Shown: piece by piece, positions 1-5,086 of the stretch
How positions within the stretch are numbered: position 1 is the stretch's first letter
How the letters are laid out: each line of letters begins with the position of its first letter
DNA from: JBGOUJ01 sp041477005
GTDB taxonomy: Bacteria; Acidobacteriota; Terriglobia; Bryobacterales; JACQDG01
DNA length: 11,786 bases
Reading direction: 5' to 3'
Assembly (NCBI GenBank): GCA_041477005.1
Contig: JBGOUJ010000189.1
Coordinates: 1-11,786, forward strand
Notes under the pieces: generated by a model
Databases searched by the model: none
The model's input: only the letters and a program-made list of their open reading frames with translations
What the model was told of the DNA's origin: nothing
Translations under genes and position numbers: made by a program

Positions 1-1
1 C

Positions 2-946
2 GCCGGGTGTCGTACCGCGATTTTCGACAAGACCGGGACGCTCACCTACGGCGAGCCGAAGCTGACGGAGCAGCTCATCGCCCCTGGCTTTGCGCAACGG
101 GAGGTGCTGACCCTCGTGGCGAGTCTGGAGCGCTACTCCAAGCATCCGTTGGCCCGCGCGATACTCGCGGCGGCGAAGGAGGACGCGCTCCAACTTCCGG
201 AGGCTACGGAGGTCAGCGAACAGCCCGGCCAGGGGCTGCGCGGAACCGTGTCCGGCCGCCAATTGCAGATCACGAGCCGCGGCAAGCTCGTCGCGCAACA
301 GCTCGATGGCGCCGACCAGCTTCCGCCGGTCAGCGGCGGACTCGAGTGCGTGGTGGCGATCGACCATCGCTACGCGGCGGCCTTGCGCTTTCGCGATGCG
401 CCCCGAGCGGAGAGCCTTTCCTTCGTGAAGCATTTGGGTCCCAAGCACCAATTCCAGCGGGTGATGATCGTGTCGGGAGATCGCGAGTCGGAGGCCCGTT
501 ACCTGGCCGAGCAAGTGGGCATCACTGAAATCTACGCCCAGAAGAGTCCTGAAGATAAGCTTGCCATCGTCCGCAAGGAAACAGCAGCCGCCAAAACGCT
601 TTACGTGGGGGATGGCATCAATGACGCCCCGGCCATGATGGCCGCCACGGTCGGCATGGCGATCGGACAGAACAGCGACGTGACCGCGGAAGCGGCTGGC
701 GTCGTGGTCATGGATAACTCCCTCAAGAAGGTGGACGAGTTCATGCACATCAGCCGCCGGATGCGATTCATCGCCCTCCAGAGCGCGGTGGGTGGCATGG
801 CGCTGAGCGTCATCGGCATGGTCTTCGCAGCCACCGGTCATCTAAGTCCGGTGAGCGGCGCCATCACCCAGGAAGTCATCGACATTCTGGCCGTGCTGAA
901 CGCCTTGCGGGCCGCCTTTCCTCCCAAAGTGATTCATGATCTCTGA
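2..946 (+). CDS. Heavy-metal-translocating P1B-type ATPase, C-terminal part (partial, 5' end outside window)
   Basis: This is the catalytic and C-terminal half of a metal-pumping P-type ATPase of the inner membrane. The frame is open from the first bases, so the gene begins upstream; about 314 residues of a usual 650-750 are visible. Seen: the phosphorylation motif DKTGTLT with its Asp at 26-28; the P1B-specific His-Pro pair in SKHPLA at about 137-154; a glycine-rich nucleotide-binding stretch (GQGLRGTVSG); SGD in place of the usual TGD; and the hinge motif GDGINDAPA at 608-634. Two final membrane helices follow, the last containing QEVIDILAVLNALR. The metal cannot be assigned securely, because the CPC-type motif of helix 6 lies outside the window. 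The last helix lacks an obvious Cu-type pattern, so Zn, Cd, Co or a similar ion is my guess. The gene ends with TGA and is followed by weak hairpins. The family assignment is firm; the substrate is not. Confidence 0.93.
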   Translation, partial: AGCRTAIFDKTGTLTYGEPKLTEQLIAPGFAQREVLTLVASLERYSKHPLARAILAAAKEDALQLPEATEVSEQPGQGLRGTVSGRQLQITSRGKLVAQQLDGADQLPPVSGGLECVVAIDHRYAAALRFRDAPRAESLSFVKHLGPKHQFQRVMIVSGDRESEARYLAEQVGITEIYAQKSPEDKLAIVRKETAAAKTLYVGDGINDAPAMMAATVGMAIGQNSDVTAEAAGVVVMDNSLKKVDEFMHISRRMRFIALQSAVGGMALSVIGMVFAATGHLSPVSGAITQEVIDILAVLNALRAAFPPKVIHDL

Positions 947-958
947 CGGCACCTTGAA

Positions 959-995
959 GATGGCCCGCCATCCGGTTTCTTACCAGGCCCGGTAA
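959..995 (+). terminator. Two small hairpins after the P-type ATPase gene, weak terminator candidate
   Basis: GATGG (959-963) and CCATC (968-972) form a 5-bp stem with a CCCG loop, followed by the mildly T-rich CCGGTTTCTT. A second 5-bp stem, TTACC/GGTAA (980-984 and 991-995), follows directly. They start 12 bases after the ATPase stop, the expected place for a transcript end. The stems are short and there is no proper T-run, so intrinsic termination is uncertain. Confidence 0.28.
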
Positions 996-1033
996 TCTCA
1001 AGTGCGATCCCGGCCGGCTGCGAAAGATTCTAC

Positions 1034-1051
1034 GAGCGCTCAGGAGCGTTC
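1034..1051 (+). promoter_or_regulatory. Hairpin overlapping the only SD-like sequence before the TTG start of the glycosyltransferase
   Basis: GAGCGCT (1034-1040) can pair with AGCGTTC (1045-1051) through a CAGG loop, with one G-U pair. The only Shine-Dalgarno-like bases upstream of the TTG start, AGGAG at 1042-1046, are partly inside this hairpin and lie about 20 bases from the start codon, further than usual. It might dampen translation, or it may be chance in GC-rich DNA. Confidence 0.2.
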
Positions 1052-1065
1052 AGTTAGAATGAGAC

Positions 1066-2472
1066 TTGAATCCCGCACCCCACCTCAGGATCCTGTTGAC
1101 GAACATCGGGCTGTCGAATCGCACCGGTACCGAGATCGTGATACGCGATCTCGCTCGGGCCTTCCGCGCCGCCGGGCATTTCCCGATGGTCTACGCGCCG
1201 GTGCTGGGCGCCGTCGCCGAGGAAATCGCCGGCAGCGGCATCCCGGTCGTTTCCAATCTGAAGGCGTTACCCTGGCGCCCCGATGTCATCCACGGCCACC
1301 ACCATTTGGAGACGATCGAGGCGGTGCAGGGATTCCCGGGTGTGCCGGCGCTGTTCGTGTGCCACGACCGGATCGCCTGGCATGACGAGCCGCCGCTTCA
1401 TCCGCAGATTTTTCAATACGTCGCCGTCGATGAAAATTGCCGCGAGCGCCTGGCCGAGCAAAGCGGGCTGGCGAAAGATCGAGTGGCAGTGATCCTCAAT
1501 GCCGTCGATGAAAGCCGGTTTCTGCCCCGGCCGCCGTTGCCCGAGCGCCCCCGGCGCGCGCTGGTGTTCAGCAACTACGCCGGTCGAGGCACGCACCTCG
1601 AAGCGGTGAGCGCCGCTTGCCGGCAGATTGGCGCCGCTCTGGACGTAGCCGGCTCGGGGGCCGGGAACCAGACTGACGCTCCGGAAGCGCTGCTGGGCCG
1701 GTATGATCTGGTCTTTGCCAAGGGCCGTTGCGCGCTGGAGGCCCTCTCAGTAGGGTGTTCGGTGGTGCTGTGCGATACTCGCGGGCTCGGACCCCTGGTC
1801 ACCTCGTCCGAGGTGGCAACCCTCCGGCCCTGGAACTTCGGGATGCGTCTGTTGCGCCTGCCGCTCGAGCCGGCCGAGATCGTCCGGCAGATCGAGCGTT
1901 ACGATCCGCAAGACGCCGCCAAGGTCTGCGCCTACATCCGTTGCCGCGCGAAGCTCTCCAGCGCCGCCTCGCGGTACGTCGCCCTGTATTGGAAAATGCT
2001 GGGACAGGCGGAGCGCCGGCTGTGGAGCACGGGCGACGCTTCCCGTTATCCCCACACGGAGCCTTTGCAGGTGAGCGACCAAGGCCTGCTCTCGATCCGC
2101 ATTCCCCGAGCTCCGGGCACGGTCCCGCCAGGCGAGGATTTTTTCCTTCAGGCGGTCCTCGAAAGCCGCACTCGGCTTGCCCTGGCGACGGCGCCTCCGC
2201 TCCCGGCGTTCCTCCTCTACCGGTGGTTCTCGCCCGAAACAGGGGAGGCGGTGGTCCCGATGGGGACCCGCAGTCTGGTCCAGCCGCCGCTTCTGCCGGG
2301 ACAGACGCGCTCCTATCCGGTTCGCGTGGTTCCTCCGAAACAGCCCGGCGACTACAACTTGCGAATCACGCTCATGCAGGAGGGCTGGCGCTATCTGGAC
2401 GAGCTGAGCCCGCGGTTGTTCGCGGAGGTGCGGATCTCGGTCGGCGCCGGCGCGCCAGGAAGGGCTGGATGA
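1066..2472 (+). CDS. GT4-like glycosyltransferase with C-terminal beta-sandwich module
   Basis: A 468-residue protein, probably cytoplasmic or peripheral at the inner membrane, that transfers a sugar onto a glycan or envelope acceptor. The N-terminus (ILLTNIGLSNRTGTE, residues 9-23) is a typical GT-B first strand and glycine loop. HGHHHLE near residue 75 and the donor-side stretch VFAKGRCALEAL (216-227, with Glu225) followed by GCSVVLCDTRGLGPLVT match GT4 enzymes. Residues about 332-462 form a separate module with the pattern LYRWF, GTRSLV, LPGQTRSY, PPKQPGDYNLRITLMQEG. This resembles the Ig-like or carbohydrate-binding domain attached to many bacterial glycosyltransferases. An in-frame TGA at 1060-1062 blocks any earlier start, so TTG at 1066 is the best choice; it places MNPAPHLRILLTN just before the first strand. 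The stop overlaps the ATG of the next gene (ATGA), implying translational coupling. Sugar donor and acceptor are not predictable. Confidence 0.88.
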   Translation: MNPAPHLRILLTNIGLSNRTGTEIVIRDLARAFRAAGHFPMVYAPVLGAVAEEIAGSGIPVVSNLKALPWRPDVIHGHHHLETIEAVQGFPGVPALFVCHDRIAWHDEPPLHPQIFQYVAVDENCRERLAEQSGLAKDRVAVILNAVDESRFLPRPPLPERPRRALVFSNYAGRGTHLEAVSAACRQIGAALDVAGSGAGNQTDAPEALLGRYDLVFAKGRCALEALSVGCSVVLCDTRGLGPLVTSSEVATLRPWNFGMRLLRLPLEPAEIVRQIERYDPQDAAKVCAYIRCRAKLSSAASRYVALYWKMLGQAERRLWSTGDASRYPHTEPLQVSDQGLLSIRIPRAPGTVPPGEDFFLQAVLESRTRLALATAPPLPAFLLYRWFSPETGEAVVPMGTRSLVQPPLLPGQTRSYPVRVVPPKQPGDYNLRITLMQEGWRYLDELSPRLFAEVRISVGAGAPGRAG

Positions 2473-3356
2473 AGCTCTCCGCGTTGGAACGCCGCATGGC
2501 TCTCGAGGTGGCGCGCGACTGCGAGTTCGAGAACCTTGGATTCCTCGCGAGCTCGCTCCCGCAGAGACTGGTCTTCCTGGAAGCCGCCGAGCACCTGCCG
2601 GCCCTGGGCTGCACCGCCGGGGTCACCGGGGTTGTAACCACTCCCGAATTAGCACTTCGGATTCCGGAGGCGCGGGGCCTGGCTATCTCAGCCGCCCCGC
2701 GACGGACGTTCTTCGAGCTGCACAACTACCTGGCTCGGGACACCGATTTCTACGGGACCGATTCTGCGACCCTGATCGACCCGACTGCCTCGGTCCATCC
2801 TCGGGCCTGGGTCTCGGAGAAGAATGTGCGAATCGGCCCCCACGCCATCGTGGAAGCGAACGCCACCATTCTCGAGCGCGCGTGGATCGGCGCCTGCGTC
2901 CGGCTGCGCGCGGGGGTGGTGATCGGGTCCAGCGGATTCCAGATGCGCCGATTCGACGACGGGGTGCTCGACATGCTCCACGCCGGCGCGGTCCGCATCC
3001 ACGATCACGTCGATGTCCTCTCGAATGCCGTCATCGCCCGAGCGGTTTTCCGGCAATCCACCACCATTGGCGAGCACTCCCGGATCGGGAACCTGGCCTA
3101 CATCTCTCACAACGTGCAGGTGGGACGGCGCTGCTTCATCGGCCATGGCGCCATTCTGAACGGCAACATCACCATTGGCGACGACGCTTGGGTCGGCCCC
3201 AACGCCACGATCGTGAACGACCTCAGCGTGGGCGAAGGAGCCGAAATCAGCCTGGGGGCCGTGGTGATGAGAAACGTCGCCTCCGGCGAGAGGGTGATGG
3301 GCAATGTCGATCTGAAGCGCCGCCGCCTGGCCGGGCGCACATCGAGGGCCGATTGA
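2469..3356 (+). CDS. LpxD-like left-handed beta-helix N-acyltransferase
   Basis: A 295-residue hexapeptide-repeat acyltransferase, predicted to move an acyl chain from acyl-ACP or acyl-CoA to the amine of a nucleotide-activated or glycan-bound amino sugar. Residues 15-90 look like a reduced LpxD N-terminal (uridine-binding) domain: LVFLEAAEHLPAL, then AGVTGVVTTPE, then APRRTFFEL. Residues about 100-275 are hexapeptide turns (IDPTASVHPRAWV, VRIGPHAIVEANATI). Three landmarks follow the LpxD order: IGSSGFQMRRFDDG (152-165), YISHNVQVG with likely catalytic His214, and ITIGDDAWVGPNATI. It is shorter than housekeeping LpxD (about 340 residues) and lacks the long C-terminal helix. It sits behind a glycosyltransferase, not in an lpx-fabZ-lpxA cluster. 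A paralogue acting on a surface glycan is therefore more likely than the lipid A enzyme, although lipid A synthesis cannot be excluded. The start overlaps the preceding stop by four bases. Confidence 0.86.
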   Translation: MKLSALERRMALEVARDCEFENLGFLASSLPQRLVFLEAAEHLPALGCTAGVTGVVTTPELALRIPEARGLAISAAPRRTFFELHNYLARDTDFYGTDSATLIDPTASVHPRAWVSEKNVRIGPHAIVEANATILERAWIGACVRLRAGVVIGSSGFQMRRFDDGVLDMLHAGAVRIHDHVDVLSNAVIARAVFRQSTTIGEHSRIGNLAYISHNVQVGRRCFIGHGAILNGNITIGDDAWVGPNATIVNDLSVGEGAEISLGAVVMRNVASGERVMGNVDLKRRRLAGRTSRAD

Positions 3357-3456
3357 TCGGCGGGCGCGCGGCAGCCTGCCGTGACCGTCAGGGGACGGGG
3401 AGATCCTGTACGTTTGTCATTCTTGCCGGCGGTTACGCCCGATCTAAGGCATAGCA

Positions 3457-3475
3457 CCTACCGGTATTCGGTAGG
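3457..3475. repeat. 7-bp perfect inverted repeat upstream of the EAL-HDOD gene
   Basis: CCTACCG (3457-3463) and CGGTAGG (3469-3475) are exact reverse complements separated by five bases. No T-run follows, and the site lies 100 bases after the LpxD-like stop and 50 bases before the next start. A protein-binding dyad or an mRNA leader structure fits better than an intrinsic terminator. Confidence 0.4.
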
Positions 3476-3483
3476 CCGCCCTA

Positions 3484-3507
3484 TTGCGCCAAGGGCCCTT
3501 GGGGCAA
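3484..3507. promoter_or_regulatory. 24-bp near-perfect palindrome, possible operator just upstream of the EAL-HDOD gene
   Basis: The half-sites TTGCGCCAAGGG and CCCTTGGGGCAA are reverse complements except for one G/G opposition (3488 and 3503). The inner 14 bp (3489-3502) are a perfect palindrome centred on GGGCCC. It ends 17 bases before the ATG at 3525. A palindrome without a central loop is more typical of a dimeric-regulator binding site than of an RNA hairpin. No regulator gene lies next to it in the window, and the cognate factor is unknown. Confidence 0.4.
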
Positions 3508-3524
3508 CAATCTGAATACAAGCT

Positions 3525-4826
3525 ATGAAGGCTATACCTAGATATGATAATGGAGGAGCGGACAATGCAGGTCCCCCAGGGCAGTCTCTGACGAAATGTT
3601 TCGTCGCCCGACAGGCAATTCTCGATCGCAACCAGAGGGTGATTGCCTATGAGCTGCTGTTCCGCTCCTCCGAGCTCAGCAACGCCTTTGACGGCACCGA
3701 TGGGACCCAGGCCACATCCCGGGTAATCGCCAATAGCATGCTCGTGATCGGCCTGGAAAGGATCCTGACGGGCAAGAAAGCGTTCCTGAATTTCACTCGT
3801 GACCTGTTACTTTCCGACTATGCTGGTTTCCTGCCACCCGAGACCACCGTTATTGAAGTCCTGGAGTCCGTCGAGCCGACTCCGGAAGTGGTCGCGGCAT
3901 GCCGGCGCCTGAAGCAGAAGGGGTACACCCTGGCGCTGGACGACTTTGCGCCGGGGAATCGGCCCAACCCGCTGACCCAGTTAGCAGACATTATCAAAGT
4001 GGACTTCCTGGCTACCAACCCGGCGGAGCAGGAAAGCCTGGCAAGAGAGTTCCTCCCGCAAGGCATTCAGTTGCTCGCCGAGAAGGTGGAAACAACGGTG
4101 GAATTCCAGCGTGCCCGGGAAATCGGCTATACCTATTTTCAAGGCTATTTCTTTGCGCGGCCCACCATCGTGAGCGGCAAACAGACGCCCGCCATTAAAA
4201 TCCATTACCAAAACCTTCTCTGCACGATCCATCGTCCGGAGTTTGAGTTCGGGGAGGTCGAGGAGGTCATCCGGCAGGATTTGTCCCTGGCCTACAAACT
4301 CCTTCGCTACATCAATTCAGCACGCTTCGCCTGGTGGGGCCGGATCGATTCGATCCGGCAAGCATTGCTGCTTCTGGGAAGGGATGAAATCCGGAAGTGG
4401 GTTTCGCTGGCGATCCTTTCCAGCATCGGCGAAGGCAAGCCTGGGGAACTCGTAATGACGGCAATGATTCGAGCGCAGTTCTGCGAGCTGCTTGGCCCGT
4501 TAGCCGGATCGGCGAAGGACCAGGAGAAGCTCTTCGTCATGGGGATGTTTTCCGTCGCGGACGCTATCATGGACAAGGACATGAAGGATGTGCTCGAGGA
4601 AATCCACCTGGACGAAGAAGTCTGCGCTGCATTGCTCGGAGTGGCCGGCGAGGGAAGCCGCCTGGCTAGAATCTACGCCTTAGTACGCAGTTACGAGGCG
4701 GGCCAGTGGGACACAGCATTGGCGCTAGTGAAGCTACTTGGAGTGCCGCAGGACGCGATTCCTCCCATCTACCTGGAATCGATTCAGTGGTCCGAGCAGA
4801 TCCTTCATACCAAAGCCGGGTCCTGA
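3525..4826 (+). CDS. EAL-HDOD signalling protein (YuxH type)
   Basis: A 433-residue soluble protein combining a c-di-GMP phosphodiesterase-like EAL domain (about 25-220) with an HDOD domain (about 225-400). The EAL signature is ELL (43-45, in YELLFR). Further motifs are FLNF, VIEVLE, LALDDFAPG, IIKVDF, LLAEKVET and YFQGYFFARP. The AEK in place of AEG and the DDFAPG form are usual for the YuxH-type family, in which some members hydrolyse c-di-GMP and others only bind or signal. Conserved acidic and Asn ligand positions appear present, so activity is possible but unproven. The HDOD part shows the helical core around LAYKLLRYINSA and IRQALLLLG. The start is uncertain: ATG 3525 has no Shine-Dalgarno sequence and gives a 24-residue extension before the conserved CFVARQAIL. 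The gene stands alone, with palindromic sequence upstream, and looks less GC-rich than the genes around it. Confidence 0.9.
   Translation: MKAIPRYDNGGADNAGPPGQSLTKCFVARQAILDRNQRVIAYELLFRSSELSNAFDGTDGTQATSRVIANSMLVIGLERILTGKKAFLNFTRDLLLSDYAGFLPPETTVIEVLESVEPTPEVVAACRRLKQKGYTLALDDFAPGNRPNPLTQLADIIKVDFLATNPAEQESLAREFLPQGIQLLAEKVETTVEFQRAREIGYTYFQGYFFARPTIVSGKQTPAIKIHYQNLLCTIHRPEFEFGEVEEVIRQDLSLAYKLLRYINSARFAWWGRIDSIRQALLLLGRDEIRKWVSLAILSSIGEGKPGELVMTAMIRAQFCELLGPLAGSAKDQEKLFVMGMFSVADAIMDKDMKDVLEEIHLDEEVCAALLGVAGEGSRLARIYALVRSYEAGQWDTALALVKLLGVPQDAIPPIYLESIQWSEQILHTKAGS
3552..3591 (+). other. Strong Shine-Dalgarno plus out-of-frame 8-codon mini-ORF inside the 5' end of the EAL-HDOD gene
   Basis: GGAGGAG (3552-3558) lies six bases before ATG 3565, an ideal spacing, but that ATG is in the +1 frame relative to the EAL-HDOD protein. 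It reads MQVPQGSL and stops at TGA 3589-3591. The TGA overlaps an in-frame CTG (3588) just before the conserved domain. It may be a regulatory leader ORF coupled to a downstream start, or chance. Seen directly; the function is speculative. Confidence 0.2.
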
Positions 4827-4833
4827 CAGTCGT

Positions 4834-4847
4834 CCAGGAAACCCTGG
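4834..4847 (+). terminator. Short hairpin after the EAL-HDOD gene, weak terminator candidate
   Basis: CCAGG and CCTGG form a 5-bp stem with an AAAC loop, seven bases after the TGA stop at 4824-4826. The following bases are G-rich, not T-rich, so intrinsic termination is doubtful. Confidence 0.2.
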
Positions 4848-4911
4848 GGGCCGCGATGGCCGTAGAGGCCGGCGGCGCCTTCAGCGGGGCGACTTGCAGG
4901 GATGCAGCGTT

Positions 4912-4933
4912 CCGGGGATTCGTGTGATCCCGG
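4912..4933. repeat. Inverted repeat in the 260-base gap before the electron-transfer operon
   Basis: CCGGGGAT (4912-4919) can pair with ATCCCGG (4927-4933) with one bulged G and a seven-base loop. It sits about 80 bases upstream of the proposed promoter. It could be an operator or part of a transcript end; nothing in the sequence decides between these. The rest of 4827-5014 shows no convincing gene. Confidence 0.25.
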
Positions 4934-5014
4934 TCGACGGGAACATAACACGAACAGCCGCTGTGTTGGTGGAGCAGGGGGCGCCCCGATTGCGATGGCC
5001 AGCCCCCGGCCTCG

Positions 5015-5043
5015 TTGATAACCCTCCGGCGATTTGTCATACT
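5015..5043 (+). promoter_or_regulatory. Candidate sigma-70-type promoter of the electron-transfer operon
   Basis: TTGATA (5015-5020) matches the -35 consensus at five of six positions. CATACT (5038-5043) matches the -10 consensus at four of six, with an optimal 17-base spacer. Transcription would begin near 5050, leaving a leader of about 37 bases before ATG 5087. The same TTG could be read as a translation start, but its overlap with the -35 element argues for the ATG. The call rests on consensus matching only. Confidence 0.35.
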
Positions 5044-5086
5044 ACACACCGACGAGCCGAGCCCGTCGCGAACCGGGCTGACCCGC

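Noticed and set aside
1728..2468. Upstream in-frame extension of the LpxD-like gene to 1728
   Set aside because: This stretch overlaps the well-supported glycosyltransferase in another frame and has no LpxD-like sequence. The ATGA overlap at 2469 is the natural start.
3589..3591. PrfB-like programmed +1 frameshift at CTC TGA in the EAL-HDOD leader
   Set aside because: A +1 shift there would enter a frame that does not encode the EAL domain, and no slippery site for a -1 shift is visible.
4834..4933. Strong intrinsic terminator after the EAL-HDOD gene
   Set aside because: The hairpins at 4834-4847 and 4912-4933 lack a following T-run, so they were kept only as weak candidates.
5015..5086. 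TTG 5015 as the start of the Fe-S fusion protein
   Set aside because: It would add 24 residues without domain similarity and would coincide with the -35 element of the best promoter candidate. ATG 5087 gives a normal N-terminus.
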